Shown piece by piece: positions 50,028 through 59,488 of a stretch of DNA of 64,000 nucleotides. The notes beneath the pieces were generated by a model, which worked only from the letters and a program-made list of their open reading frames with translations, had not been told where the DNA came from and ran no database searches. The stretch's first letter is position 1. The number at the start of each line of letters is the position of its first letter. The stretch lies in the NCBI RefSeq assembly GCF_006517275.1, contig NZ_CP041191.1, positions 5,947,001 through 6,011,000 on the forward strand, read 5' to 3'. The stretch is from Labrenzia sp. PHM005. GTDB lineage: Bacteria; Pseudomonadota; Alphaproteobacteria; Rhizobiales; Stappiaceae. The position numbers and the translations under genes are program-made.

Positions 50028-51779
50028 TTGCTTTTTGCGGCAAGAGCCGCTAGAGCTTTTGCGAAGCATTACCAACGACAAAGACAGCTCGTGCTCCGCA
50101 CCCCTTCACACTCGTTTACAGACCGGTTTTGGCAGTTTTCAGCGCTCATTATAGCGCTTCTTGTGCTGTTGCCGCTGGCCGCGATCGTCTGGATCGCTTT
50201 TACGCCAACCGGTGAAGTCTGGGGGCACCTCCTAAGGACAGTACTGCCCGGTTCGCTGATGACCACTCTGTTGTTGATGCTTGGTGTCGGTTTGTCGACA
50301 GGCATCACGGGGGTTGTTGCAGCCTGGCTGGTCACCATGTGCGAGTTCCCTGGGCGCAAAATTATGGATTGGGCCCTGCTCATTCCGCTTGCGGTTCCGA
50401 CCTATATCGTTGCGTTTTCTTATGTCGAAGTGCTTGATTATACGGGCATTGTCCAAAGTACAATCCGGTCACTGTTCGGCTTCAAAACGTCCCGGGACTA
50501 TTGGTTCCCTGAGATCCGCTCCCTGGGTGGCGCGGTCTTCGTTATGGGGCTGGTGCTCTATCCCTATGTCTATCTGACCACCCGAGCGAGTTTTCTGATC
50601 CAATCGGCGTCCACGCTGGATGTCTCCCGAACCCTCGGCGCGTCGCCTTACGGGCTGTTCTTCCGCATTGCCTTGCCGCTGGCCCGTCCGGCCATCGTGA
50701 TCGGCGTATCGCTCGCCCTGATGGAATGCCTCAACGACATTGGTGCGGTGACCTTCTTCGGTGTCAAAACACTGACCTTTTCCGTTTATGACACCTGGCT
50801 CAACCGCTCCAGCTTGGGCGGCGCCGCACAGCTGGCTCTCGCGATGCTCGCCATGGTGTTTCTGTTGTTGTGGCTGGAACGGTTTGGCCGCCGCAAGCAG
50901 CGGTTCGACAGCGGTGGAGGTTCCAAACACCGCCCACCAACCCGTTTCGATCTGACTGGAGCAAAAGCTGCTGCGGCGTTCGGCCTGTGTTCTTTGCCCA
51001 TCTTGCTCGGCTTCATTGTGCCAGGGCTTCTGCTCGCCGATCGGGCCAGCCGGCGTCTAGACGATCTTCTGTCGCCAAACTTTTTAACCACGAGCTGGAA
51101 CAGTTTCAGCCTGGCTGCCGTTGCCGCATTGATCACCGTCGTGGTGTCAGTTGCGCTCGCCTATGCGCTGCGGCTCAATCCCAAGGGGCCGTTGAAGCTT
51201 GGCGTCCGGCTTGCGTCCATTGGTTATGCTATTCCGGGAACAGTGCTTGCCATTGGCATTTTGATCCCGCTCGCCAATTTCGACAATTTCGTTGATGCCC
51301 GGATGGAAAACTGGTTCGGCATCAACACCGGCTTGCTGCTGCTCGGCAGTGGAACTGGGCTGATTTATGCCTATTGTGTGCGCTTCCTCGCGGTGTCCTA
51401 CGGCCAAGTCGAGGGCGGGTTTGGCAAGATCTCACCGCACCTTGATATGGCCGCCCGCACTTTGGGCCGGAACACCGGACAGACCCTCGGTCAGATCCAT
51501 TTACCGATCTTAAAACCCGTTCTTCTGTCGGCCGCCCTGCTCAGCTTCGTCGATTGCATGAAAGAACTGCCAGCAACGATCCTCTTGCGCCCCTTCAATT
51601 TCGAAACGCTGGCAACAACGGTCTTTGAAGCAGCATCACGCGAAGCCTTCGAAGAAGCTGCGTTGCCATCCCTGGCGATCGTCCTTGTCGGACTTATTCC
51701 TGTCATTCTGCTCGCCCGCTCCAGCGCAGATTCCTTCCGGACCAAAATGTCCAAACGTCAAGCTGGCCCAGCTGTTTGA
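50028..51779 (+). CDS. fbpB: Ferric-iron ABC transporter permease, duplicated
   Basis: About 583 residues with some twelve membrane segments, formed of two fused permease halves as in FbpB/AfuB. Each half has the EAA-type loop that contacts the ATPase (DVSRTLGASPYGLFFRIALPLARPAI and DMAARTLGRNTGQTLGQIHLPILKP). The start is unsure: the frame opens with TTG at 50028; a GTG at 50091 is an alternative and neither has a strong ribosome site. It should work with the FbpA-like receptor at 44641. An ATPase subunit must be encoded elsewhere. Confidence 0.9.
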   Translation: MLFAARAARAFAKHYQRQRQLVLRTPSHSFTDRFWQFSALIIALLVLLPLAAIVWIAFTPTGEVWGHLLRTVLPGSLMTTLLLMLGVGLSTGITGVVAAWLVTMCEFPGRKIMDWALLIPLAVPTYIVAFSYVEVLDYTGIVQSTIRSLFGFKTSRDYWFPEIRSLGGAVFVMGLVLYPYVYLTTRASFLIQSASTLDVSRTLGASPYGLFFRIALPLARPAIVIGVSLALMECLNDIGAVTFFGVKTLTFSVYDTWLNRSSLGGAAQLALAMLAMVFLLLWLERFGRRKQRFDSGGGSKHRPPTRFDLTGAKAAAAFGLCSLPILLGFIVPGLLLADRASRRLDDLLSPNFLTTSWNSFSLAAVAALITVVVSVALAYALRLNPKGPLKLGVRLASIGYAIPGTVLAIGILIPLANFDNFVDARMENWFGINTGLLLLGSGTGLIYAYCVRFLAVSYGQVEGGFGKISPHLDMAARTLGRNTGQTLGQIHLPILKPVLLSAALLSFVDCMKELPATILLRPFNFETLATTVFEAASREAFEEAALPSLAIVLVGLIPVILLARSSADSFRTKMSKRQAGPAV

Positions 51780-51862
51780 ACACCGGCTACGTGTCTTGAC
51801 AGATCGCAGCGAACACGCGCCAATGACGGCAGAAAAACGCGTTGATATGGGACAGGGACTCC

Positions 51863-53689
51863 ATGGAGAAAAAACACCAAATCAATCTTTGGTACGCCTT
51901 CATTGCCATGATGATGGTGCTGTTGTTCCAAAGCTGGTGGACGACCTACAAAAACGTCGAACAGATACCCTACAGCGAATTTGAGATCTATCTGAAAGAC
52001 AAGAAGATCGAAGAAATCGCCATCAAGGAAAACACTATCGAGGGCAAGTTCAAAGAGCCTTTGAAGGATGGCAAGCAGTATTTCATCACAACCCGGGTGG
52101 ATCAGCCCCTTGCAGAAGAGTTCAGCAAATACGATGTGAAGTTCACCGGCGTCGTCCAGAATACCATCATCCGGGACATTCTCTCGTGGGTTCTGCCGGT
52201 TCTTCTTCTCTTCGGCCTCTGGATGTTCTTCATCCGCAAATTCGCTGAAAAACAGGGCCTTGGCGGCATGATGACCGTCGGCAAATCCAAGGCCAAGGTC
52301 TATGTCGAAACCGATGTTGAGGTCAGCTTTGAAAATGTCGCCGGGGTCGATGAAGCCAAACGCGAACTGAAGGAAGTCGTCGACTTCTTGAAAGACCCGA
52401 AATCCTATGGCCGGCTGGGCGCGCATGTGCCCAAAGGGATCTTGTTGGTCGGCCCTCCGGGAACCGGCAAGACGCTTTTGGCCCGTGCTGTCGCCGGTGA
52501 AGCTGGCGTGCCTTTCTTCTCAATTTCAGGGTCCGAGTTCGTCGAGATGTTCGTCGGTGTCGGCGCAGCCCGTGTGCGCGATCTATTCGACCAGGCGCGC
52601 AAGGAAGCACCCGCAATCATTTTCATTGATGAGCTGGATGCTCTTGGCCGTGCGCGCTCCAGCGGACCAATGGGCACCAATGACGAAAAGGAACAGACCC
52701 TCAACCAGCTCTTGACCGAGCTGGATGGGTTCGACCCCTCCAGCGGCATCATTCTACTGGCAGCAACCAACCGTCCGGAAATTCTTGATCAAGCTCTCTT
52801 GCGCGCAGGACGATTCGACCGTCAGGTTCTGGTAGATCGTCCTGACAAGATCGGCCGCCGGGCGATCCTGGATGTGCACGTCAAGAAGATCACACTCGCA
52901 GAAGATACGAACCTAGATCAGGTTGCCCAGCTGACAGCCGGGTTCTCCGGAGCCGATCTTGCAACCTTGATCAACGAAGCCGCCTTGCTCGCGACCCGCC
53001 GAAATGCAGATGCCGTCACCCTCAAAGACTTCAACGAAGCCATTGAACGGGTGATTGCCGGCCTTGAGAAGCGAAGCCGCGTGCTGTCCGACAAGGAACG
53101 CAAAACCGTCGCCTTTCACGAAATGGGCCATGCGCTTGTTGCCGCCAATCTGGAAGGCTGCGATCCGGTGCACAAGATTTCCATCATTCCGCGGGGTATC
53201 GGCGCCCTTGGCTATACCATGCAGCGACCCACCGAAGACCGGTTTCTCCTGTCCACACAAGACCTTGAAAACCGGATGGCTGTTTTGATGGGCGGCCGCG
53301 CAGCCGAAGAAATCATCTTCGATGAGATTTCGACCGGGGCGTCAGACGACCTTCAGAAGGTCACCGAAGTCGCCCGCGATATGGTGATGCGTTACGGCAT
53401 GGAAGATGCTTTGGGCAACCGCGTCTACGCAAGCCCGCAGCAGAATTTTCTCGGCCAACCGGGTCCGGACAGGGCAGACGTGTCAGAGGAAACCCAGCGG
53501 GAAATAGATCTTGCGATCCGGGCCCGCGTAGAGGCCGCCTTTGCGCGCGCCAAGACGATCCTGAACGATCACCGCAGCGAATTGGATCAAGGCGCCGAAT
53601 TGCTGCTGACCAGAGAAACCCTGACCGATCAGGATTTCCCGGCCATCCGGCCGCTTGCCGAACGCAAGGAGGCAGCGGCTGCGGAGTAA
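51863..53689 (+). CDS. ftsH: ATP-dependent zinc metalloprotease, FtsH family (accessory copy)
   Basis: 608 residues. Membrane segment about 8-24, a short periplasmic domain, a second segment (about 105-125), AAA+ domain with Walker A GPPGTGKT (197-204), Walker [13 protein letters not shown] and the pore motif [19 protein letters not shown]. The zinc protease site is HEMGH (419-423) with a downstream Asp in the [14 protein letters not shown] region. It degrades misassembled membrane proteins. The usual chromosomal copy lies beside tilS and glmM; this one stands 83 nt after the iron permease, so it is probably a second copy. The ATG follows AGGGACTCC. Confidence 0.9.
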   Translation: MEKKHQINLWYAFIAMMMVLLFQSWWTTYKNVEQIPYSEFEIYLKDKKIEEIAIKENTIEGKFKEPLKDGKQYFITTRVDQPLAEEFSKYDVKFTGVVQNTIIRDILSWVLPVLLLFGLWMFFIRKFAEKQGLGGMMTVGKSKAKVYVETDVEVSFENVAGVDEAKRELKEVVDFLKDPKSYGRLGAHVPKGILLVGPPGTGKTLLARAVAGEAGVPFFSISGSEFVEMFVGVGAARVRDLFDQARKEAPAIIFIDELDALGRARSSGPMGTNDEKEQTLNQLLTELDGFDPSSGIILLAATNRPEILDQALLRAGRFDRQVLVDRPDKIGRRAILDVHVKKITLAEDTNLDQVAQLTAGFSGADLATLINEAALLATRRNADAVTLKDFNEAIERVIAGLEKRSRVLSDKERKTVAFHEMGHALVAANLEGCDPVHKISIIPRGIGALGYTMQRPTEDRFLLSTQDLENRMAVLMGGRAAEEIIFDEISTGASDDLQKVTEVARDMVMRYGMEDALGNRVYASPQQNFLGQPGPDRADVSEETQREIDLAIRARVEAAFARAKTILNDHRSELDQGAELLLTRETLTDQDFPAIRPLAERKEAAAAE

Positions 53690-53847
53690 ACATGCACTTG
53701 CCTCTAGCGAGATTACCAAGACTAATTGCAAGTGTAATTCATTGATTTTACAGAGCAGATCAAAGTGTTTTTTTCCATCTACCCAGCGCACTCTTTAGGA
53801 CAACTAGTACCGATTACCTCTTCCAACCTAACCTTATCCCATGATGT

Positions 53848-54315
53848 TTACTCCGAAATCGGCCGCTCCAATATACAATGAATGTCTGTTCGCCCGATTT
53901 CTTCAAAACCATGGCGGCGATAGAGTGATCCCACCGGATTCCAATGCAAGTACTCTAGCCTCACCGGTAATTTCAACTGATCTGAGATAGACAGGCAATG
54001 GCTTAATACGCATGAACCAATTCCTTGCCGTTGGAAATTCGGAAACAAATAGAATTCACCGAACCTGACATGGTCCGCAATAACCTGAAATGACAGCGTT
54101 CCAAGGCGAGAACTCCCTTTACGAATTTCAAAGAAGGGTTTTTCGGAGAAGCGCCGAACATGTAAATCCCGCTGAAAACTCTCGTCCCAGCCCCAACGCG
54201 GCACAATGTGCGGCCACATCGCCGCACGTTTTGCTTCGAAGGCAAAATCAATGTCGCTCGGAAGTGTTTCCAGCTTTGGAAATGCTATGTCTGGTTTCAG
54301 GTCAGGAATGTGCAT
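53848..54315 (-). CDS. GNAT family N-acetyltransferase
   Basis: 155 residues. RAAMWPHIVPRWGWDESFQRDLHVRRFSEKPFFEIRKGSSRLGTLSF, then FGEFYLFPNFQRQGIGSCVLSHCL (acetyl-CoA loop RQGIGS) and RLEYLHWNPVGSLYRRHGFEEIGRTDIHCILER, a classic GNAT C-terminus. The substrate is unknown. The region is more AT-rich than its surroundings. I start at the ATG at 54315; upstream the frame runs into the palindromic repeat patch, whose translation (PHLVIPSEAQAETPGS) is typical repeat read-through. It is convergent with ftsH. Confidence 0.83.
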   Translation of the reverse strand: MHIPDLKPDIAFPKLETLPSDIDFAFEAKRAAMWPHIVPRWGWDESFQRDLHVRRFSEKPFFEIRKGSSRLGTLSFQVIADHVRFGEFYLFPNFQRQGIGSCVLSHCLSISDQLKLPVRLEYLHWNPVGSLYRRHGFEEIGRTDIHCILERPISE

Positions 54316-54439
54316 ATAAGCAGAATAGACTTGGGGTAAAGACGGTGCCACATATCGCGTTACATGCAGACAGCTAAGTGCGCGCGCTTTTATTCGACAA
54401 AGAAGAAAAAGCTCATCATTTTCAATTAGGTAACACCAG

Positions 54440-54662
54440 ATAATTTTTGGACTCGCCGATCCCGGGGTCTCTGCTTGAGCTTCGCTTGGTATGACCAAAT
54501 GGGGGATTATTACACTCAAACGCCCGCGAAATTCGCGGGCGTTTTCTATTGCTTAGCGGTCCACGTTTGCCGCCCTGGACTTGATCAGGGGCCTCGTGAT
54601 TGTTCCTGAGGTCCCGGCTCGGAGGCCGGGACGGCAGATTGGAAACCAACAGTTTCCGATAC
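54440..54662. repeat. Patch of intergenic palindromic repeats
   Basis: The patch between the acetyltransferase and scoB holds several inverted repeats: GATCCCGGGGTCTCTGCTTGAG near 54468, CCCTG...CAGGG near 54574-54590, GTCCCGGC/GCCGGGAC (54611-54632) and GGAAAC/GTTTCC (54641-54657). Such GATC- and CCGGG-containing elements are dispersed extragenic repeats in alphaproteobacteria. They could also act as a 3' barrier for scoB mRNA. Confidence 0.6.
54519..54545. terminator. Bidirectional hairpin between the acetyltransferase and scoB
   Basis: AACGCCCGCG, loop AAATT, CGCGGGCGTT, followed by TTTC on the + strand and TTTGAG on the minus strand. It probably ends the scoAB transcript. Confidence 0.65.
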
Positions 54663-55289
54663 TCAGACGACGTTCGCTTCGGTCTTGGCTTTGACTTCGT
54701 CCAGGGAAACATCCGGAGCGAGTTCAACAACCGTCAGGCCGTGCGGCGTGATGTCGAAGACGCCGAGACCGGTGATCACGCGGTCGACACAGCGCACGCC
54801 GGTCAGCGGCAGGGAACACTGTTTCAACAGCTTCGGGTCGCCTGCCTTTGAGGTGTGGTCCATGATGACGACGACGCGCTTGACACCAGCGACGAGATCC
54901 ATTGCACCGCCCATGCCCTTGACCATCTTGCCCGGGATCATCCAGTTGGCGAGGTCGCCGTTCTGGCTGACTTCCATCGCGCCGAGGATCGACAGGTCGA
55001 TGTGACCACCGCGGATCATGCCGAAGCTGTCGGCAGATGAGAAATAGCTGGTCTGCGGCAGTTCAGTGATGGTCTGTTTGCCGGCGTTGATCAGATCGGC
55101 ATCGACCTCATCGTCGGTCGGGAACGGGCCCATGCCGAGCATGCCGTTTTCCGACTGCAGCGTCACATGCATGCCGTCCGGAATGTAGTTGGAAACCAGT
55201 GTCGGGATGCCGATACCGAGATTGACGTAAAAGCCGTCGTGAAGTTCTTTTGCCGCGCGCGCGGCCATATCGTCACGTGTCCAGGCCAT
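54663..55289 (-). CDS. scoB: 3-oxoacid CoA-transferase subunit B
   Basis: 208 residues. The catalytic Glu47 in [12 protein letters not shown] forms the glutamyl-CoA thioester intermediate; [15 protein letters not shown] and [12 protein letters not shown] are further signatures. With subunit A it transfers CoA between succinyl-CoA and acetoacetate, linking ketone bodies and PHB breakdown to the TCA cycle. The ATG lies 21 nt after the scoA stop. The downstream region holds palindromic repeats and a terminator-like hairpin. Confidence 0.95.
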   Translation of the reverse strand: MAWTRDDMAARAAKELHDGFYVNLGIGIPTLVSNYIPDGMHVTLQSENGMLGMGPFPTDDEVDADLINAGKQTITELPQTSYFSSADSFGMIRGGHIDLSILGAMEVSQNGDLANWMIPGKMVKGMGGAMDLVAGVKRVVVIMDHTSKAGDPKLLKQCSLPLTGVRCVDRVITGLGVFDITPHGLTVVELAPDVSLDEVKAKTEANVV

Positions 55290-55310
55290 GTTTTTATCTC
55301 CTCAACTCGA

Positions 55311-56006
55311 TCAGGCTTCGCGGATGGTGCGCTTTTCGATGCGCTTTTCATGGCTGCCGACAATGATGCGGTCGACAAAGATACCGGCGGTGTGGATGTT
55401 GTCCGGGTCAAGTTCACCGACCTCAACCAGCTCTTCCACTTCCACGACTGTCGTTTTACCAGCAGTTGCCATCATCGGATTGAAGTTCCGGGCGGTCTTG
55501 CGGTAGATCAGGTTGCCTTCCTTGTCGGCTTTCCAGGCTTTGACCAGGGACACATCGGCAACAAGGCCCGTTTCCATGATGTAGGTGGCGCCGTCAAAGT
55601 CCTTGTGCTCTTTGCCTTCCGCAATCAACGTTCCGACGCCCGTCTTGGTGTAGAAGCCCGGAATGCCGGCACCGCCCGCACGGATCCGCTCTGCAAGCGT
55701 GCCTTGCGGGTTGAACTCCAGTTCCAGTTCGCCGTTCAGGTATTGCTTTTCGAAGGTTGCATTCTCGCCCACATAGGACGACACCATCTTTTTGATCTGG
55801 CGAGTCTGCAACAGCAGGCCAAGACCAAAATCATCCACACCAGCGTTGTTGGAAATCGCAGTTACATTTTGAGCGCCAGAATCGCGCAGAGCCACGATCA
55901 GGTTTTCCGGAATGCCGCACAGGCCGAAACCACCGGCCATCACCGTCATACCGTCAAAGGTCAGTCCTTCCAGGGCAGCCTTTGCGTCCGGGTAGACTTT
56001 GTTCAT
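55311..56006 (-). CDS. scoA: 3-oxoacid CoA-transferase subunit A
   Basis: 231 residues. The CoA-binding glycine loop [13 protein letters not shown], then [40 protein letters not shown] and [26 protein letters not shown], all typical of the alpha subunit. It forms a heterotetramer with ScoB. It starts with ATG following GGGAGTG. The neighbouring gene on the other side is divergent. Together with the phasins elsewhere in the window it supports an active PHB/acetoacetate cycle. Confidence 0.95.
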   Translation of the reverse strand: MNKVYPDAKAALEGLTFDGMTVMAGGFGLCGIPENLIVALRDSGAQNVTAISNNAGVDDFGLGLLLQTRQIKKMVSSYVGENATFEKQYLNGELELEFNPQGTLAERIRAGGAGIPGFYTKTGVGTLIAEGKEHKDFDGATYIMETGLVADVSLVKAWKADKEGNLIYRKTARNFNPMMATAGKTTVVEVEELVEVGELDPDNIHTAGIFVDRIIVGSHEKRIEKRTIREA

Positions 56007-56199
56007 TTTTCACTCCCGTTTGGTGTCGTAACGCACATGCGCGGCACATTCGCCGCTTGTTTTCCTTCGGTCAAGGGAAATGATGCGTTGCAGCGAAAAA
56101 CATGAACGGATAGTCAGCTCCCACGGTTTACCCTGTTTGCCGATTGTCGTATGCGAACAGCATCTTGGCTCATGGACATGGTTTTGTGCAGCCCTGGAT

Positions 56200-56499
56200 A
56201 TGGTATGTAAAACCTTAACGGTCAAAACAACATATCGACGAAAGACGCGGGGCACCTTGTACCAATTCCTGTCGACCCTTTTTAAGATTGCAGTGATTTC
56301 CCTGCTGGTCGGCGCGGGCCTGTCGTTCGTCAACATTTCCGCCGAAGACATTCTGGGTTCAGTCGGCCTCAGCCCGATGGAGCTCTGGATTTACCTGCAC
56401 CTGTTCATCGACTGGGCGATCCCGAACATGATCCTCGGTGCCTTCATCGTGGTGCCGGTCTGGCTGGTGATTTATCTGTTCAGGCCACCACGGGCTTAA
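56200..56499 (+). CDS. Small two-helix membrane protein (DUF6460-like)
   Basis: About 99 residues from the ATG at 56200, or 80 from a TTG at 56257; the start is not settled. The core reads FLSTLFKIAVISLLVGAGLSFVNISAEDILGSVGLSPMELW, then IPNMILGAFIVVPVWLVIYLFRPPRA: two membrane segments with a short loop. It resembles a small uncharacterised alphaproteobacterial membrane family, probably DUF6460. Its end overlaps potC by 4 nt in convergent orientation. Function unknown. Confidence 0.65.
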   Translation: MVCKTLTVKTTYRRKTRGTLYQFLSTLFKIAVISLLVGAGLSFVNISAEDILGSVGLSPMELWIYLHLFIDWAIPNMILGAFIVVPVWLVIYLFRPPRA

Positions 56500-57320
56500 C
56501 CCTCAGCCCCAAACGCTGCGCGCTCGTCCCGCTCCCTCTGGAGGTGCTGGCGCTTGGTGACAATGGACGCTGCGATCACGCCAACGGTCACAAGAGCCAC
56601 CAGGATCGTACAGACCGCATTGATTTCCGGTGTCACGCCGAGGCGTACCTGCGAATAGATCTTCATCGGCAGCGTAGTGGCCCCCGGCCCGGTCGTGAAG
56701 CTGGCGATCACCAGATCATCCAGCGACAGGGTGAAGGCCAGCATCCAGCCCGCGATGACACCGGGCAAGATGATCGGCAGAGTGATCAAAAAGAAGGTTT
56801 TGAAGGGCGGGCAGCCGAGATCTTCTGCCGCTTCTTCAATCGACTTGTCGAAGCCAACCAGCCGGGATTGCACAACAACTGCGACATAACACATTGCAAA
56901 GGTCGTATGCGCCAAAATCACCGTCCAGAACCCGCGGGCTTGATCCATGGCTACGAACAAGAGCAATAGGGACAACCCGAGGATCACTTCCGGCATCACG
57001 AGCGGCGCAAAGATCATCCCGGAAAACAGCGACCGGCCCATGAAGCGGCCGGACCGGACGAGAACTAGCGCGGCCATGGTGCCGAACACCGTGGCAATCG
57101 TAGCCGAGACAAAGGCGACCCGAAGCGTGACCCAGGCGGCATCCAATAGCTGTTTGTTGTCCAACAGTGAAACATACCACTTCACCGAAAAGCCGCCCCA
57201 GACGGTCACCAACCGGCTCTCGTTGAAGGAATAGATCACCAAAAGCACGATGGGCAGGTAGAGGAACGCAAAACCCAGAACGAGCGACGTGATGTTGAAC
57301 CAAGTGGGGCCGCGCGTCAT
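56496..57320 (-). CDS. potC: Polyamine ABC transporter permease (PotC/PotI type)
   Basis: 274 residues with six membrane segments. The EAA loop EEAAEDLGCPPFKTFFLITLPIILPGVIAG contacts the ATPase, and SLDDLVIASFTTGPGATTLPMKIYSQVRLGVTPEINA is typical of PotC. The ATG at 57320 overlaps the potB stop (ATGA); the frame upstream to 57422 lies inside potB and is rejected. It is last in the potF-A-B-C operon. Confidence 0.93.
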   Translation of the reverse strand: MTRGPTWFNITSLVLGFAFLYLPIVLLVIYSFNESRLVTVWGGFSVKWYVSLLDNKQLLDAAWVTLRVAFVSATIATVFGTMAALVLVRSGRFMGRSLFSGMIFAPLVMPEVILGLSLLLLFVAMDQARGFWTVILAHTTFAMCYVAVVVQSRLVGFDKSIEEAAEDLGCPPFKTFFLITLPIILPGVIAGWMLAFTLSLDDLVIASFTTGPGATTLPMKIYSQVRLGVTPEINAVCTILVALVTVGVIAASIVTKRQHLQRERDERAAFGAEG

Positions 57321-58243
57321 CCGTCCTTCTCCGCCATTTTCTGTTGCTGATTCTGGAAAAGAACGATCGGGATCACCAGGATCATCAGCAAGATCACAGC
57401 GACCGCCGAGGACACCGGCCAATCCCGGTTGGAGAAGAACTCGACCCAGAGCGTCTTGCCAATCATCAGCGTGTCTGACCCACCGAGAAGATCCGGAATC
57501 ACGAACTCACCGACAGCTGGAATGAACACCAGGAAACAGCCTGCAATAATCCCCGGAAGCGACAAAGGCACCGTGATTTTCCAGAACGCCTGCCAGGGTG
57601 GACAGCCCAGATCTTCAGCGGCTTCCAACAGGCTGCCATCCAGTCTTTCAAGGCTCGCATACAGCGGTAGAACAAGGAACGGCAGATAGGAGTAAACGAT
57701 ACCGATATAAACCGCGATGTTGGTGTTGAGGATCACCAGCGGTTCATCGATCAAACCAAGCATCATCAGGAACTGGTTGAGCAGCCCCTCATTCTTTAAG
57801 ATGCCAATCCAGGCATAGACCCGGATCAGAAAACTGGTCCAGAACGGCAGGATCACCAGCATGAGCAGCGTCGGCCGCCAGGATTGTGGACTGCGCGCCA
57901 TACCATAGGCAATCGGGTAACCGATCAACAGCGTCAGAACGGTAGACACAGCCGCGATCACCACTGACGACACATAGGACTTCCAATACAAAGCGTCCTC
58001 GGTCAGCCAAACATAATTTTCAAAGGAAAACTCGGCGGCGTTTTCCCAAATCCCCTGAAGGCCTTCAGCCAGATCAAATGTTGGGAAATAGGGTGGGATG
58101 GCAATCGCCACCTGCGACAACGAGATTTTGAAAACGATCAGAAACGGCGCCAAAAAGAAAATCAGCAACCAAAGATAAGGAACTGCAATCAGAACCCGGC
58201 TGCCGAGCGAGCGTTTGCGTGGGGGAGGAACCGGTCCGCTCAT
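57317..58243 (-). CDS. potB: Polyamine ABC transporter permease (PotB/PotH type)
   Basis: 308 residues with six membrane segments: YLWLLIFFLAPFLIVFKISLS near the N-terminus, LPFWTSFLIRVYAWIGILKNEG, EAAEDLGCPPWQAFWKITVPLSLPGIIAG (EAA loop) and PAVGEFVIPDLLGGSDTLMIGKTLWVEFF. These match the PotB/PotH subunits of putrescine/spermidine importers. It follows potA by 9 nt and overlaps potC by 4 nt. Confidence 0.93.
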   Translation of the reverse strand: MSGPVPPPRKRSLGSRVLIAVPYLWLLIFFLAPFLIVFKISLSQVAIAIPPYFPTFDLAEGLQGIWENAAEFSFENYVWLTEDALYWKSYVSSVVIAAVSTVLTLLIGYPIAYGMARSPQSWRPTLLMLVILPFWTSFLIRVYAWIGILKNEGLLNQFLMMLGLIDEPLVILNTNIAVYIGIVYSYLPFLVLPLYASLERLDGSLLEAAEDLGCPPWQAFWKITVPLSLPGIIAGCFLVFIPAVGEFVIPDLLGGSDTLMIGKTLWVEFFSNRDWPVSSAVAVILLMILVIPIVLFQNQQQKMAEKDG

Positions 58244-58252
58244 CGTCTCCCC

Positions 58253-59410
58253 CTATCTTTCCAAAATCACGCCGGCGTCCCGGTCGAATGACAATATGAC
58301 GTCGTCATCCCAAGTAATCGGATTTTCGACCAGGCGTGAGACGTTGGCGACAGTGGAGCGCAGGATGTCGTGGTCTCCAGCTCCGATTTTCGCGTGAAAA
58401 ATCGAAACGTCGCCGAGATAGGCGATGTCCCAAACAGGACCGGTGATTGCATTGACGCTTCCAGGTTCGGTTTTGCCTTTTGCGACCCGGACTTTTTCCG
58501 GGCGGATTGCATACCAAACTGTGTCTCCGGCGCTTGCTTTGCTGGATTGATCGGTTTCGATCAAAAAATCCCCGATGACTGCTTTCAGCCGCGAACCATT
58601 TTCGTTGGCCTCAACGACCTTCGCCTCGATCAGATTTACGTCACCAATGAAATCAGCGACAAATTTCGAATTCGGCGCCTCATAGATTTCTGCGGGTGTC
58701 GCAACCTGAACCAGTTCGCCGTGATCCATCACCGCGATCCGGTCGGCAACTGTCATGGCTTCTTCCTGATCGTGCGTCACGATCAGGAAGGTCATCGCCA
58801 GTTCTTCCTGCAAGGCCATCAATTCGAACTGGGTTTCTTCCCGCAGCTTCCGGTCGAGCGCCCCCAAAGGTTCATCGAGCAAAAGCACCTTTGGACGTTT
58901 GGCGAGCGATCGGGCCAAAGCGACCCGCTGCCGCTGACCGCCAGAGAGCTGGTGCGGCTTACGCTTTGCAAAAGGTTCAAGTTTGGTCAGGCGGAGCATT
59001 TCCGCGACCCGTCCCTCAATCTCGTCCTTGGGCAAATTGTCCTGTTTCAATCCAAACGCGATATTCTTTTCCACCGACATATGCGGGAAGAGCGCATAAG
59101 ACTGAAACATCATGTTGGAGGGGCGGCGGTGCGGCGGAATACCAGCAAGGTCCTGCCCGTCGAGAAATATCTGCCCCGACGTTGGCGTTTCAAAGCCGGC
59201 AAGCATCCGCATCAATGTTGTTTTTCCGCACCCGGATCCGCCGAGCAGCGCAAAAAACTCTTTCTCATAGATTTTCAGAGACAGATCATTGACCGCGGTA
59301 AAAGAACCAAACCGTTTCGTCACATTGCGGAATTCGATGAACGGCGCATGGTCGGGGTTTTCCCAGGGAACAAAATCCCGCCGCACCGGCCCGATCGTTT
59401 TTTTAGCCAA
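58253..59410 (-). CDS. potA: Polyamine ABC transporter ATP-binding protein (PotA/PotG type)
   Basis: 385 residues from the TTG at 59410. ABC domain: Walker A GGSGCGKTTL, Q-loop MMFQSYALFPHMSV, signature LSGGQRQRVALARSLA, Walker B VLLLDEPLGALD and the switch His in IVTHDQEEAM. A C-terminal TOBE domain (about 290-385) follows. Start is uncertain: GTG at 59482 has AAGG upstream and lies 6 nt past potF, while TTG at 59410 (MAKKTIGPVRRDF) fits family length and has a G-rich ribosome site. It energises PotB/PotC. Confidence 0.92.
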   Translation of the reverse strand: MAKKTIGPVRRDFVPWENPDHAPFIEFRNVTKRFGSFTAVNDLSLKIYEKEFFALLGGSGCGKTTLMRMLAGFETPTSGQIFLDGQDLAGIPPHRRPSNMMFQSYALFPHMSVEKNIAFGLKQDNLPKDEIEGRVAEMLRLTKLEPFAKRKPHQLSGGQRQRVALARSLAKRPKVLLLDEPLGALDRKLREETQFELMALQEELAMTFLIVTHDQEEAMTVADRIAVMDHGELVQVATPAEIYEAPNSKFVADFIGDVNLIEAKVVEANENGSRLKAVIGDFLIETDQSSKASAGDTVWYAIRPEKVRVAKGKTEPGSVNAITGPVWDIAYLGDVSIFHAKIGAGDHDILRSTVANVSRLVENPITWDDDVILSFDRDAGVILER

Positions 59411-59488
59411 GACTGCCCCCACCCCAAGAGAAACATAGACACGTGTTTTCTGCCGAGCCGGAACTCCGGCCCGGCAGGTCACTCTGCC

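Noticed and set aside
54316..54519. N-terminal extension of the acetyltransferase
   Set aside because: The extension translates the palindromic repeat patch and matches no GNAT; the ATG at 54315 gives a normal-length domain.
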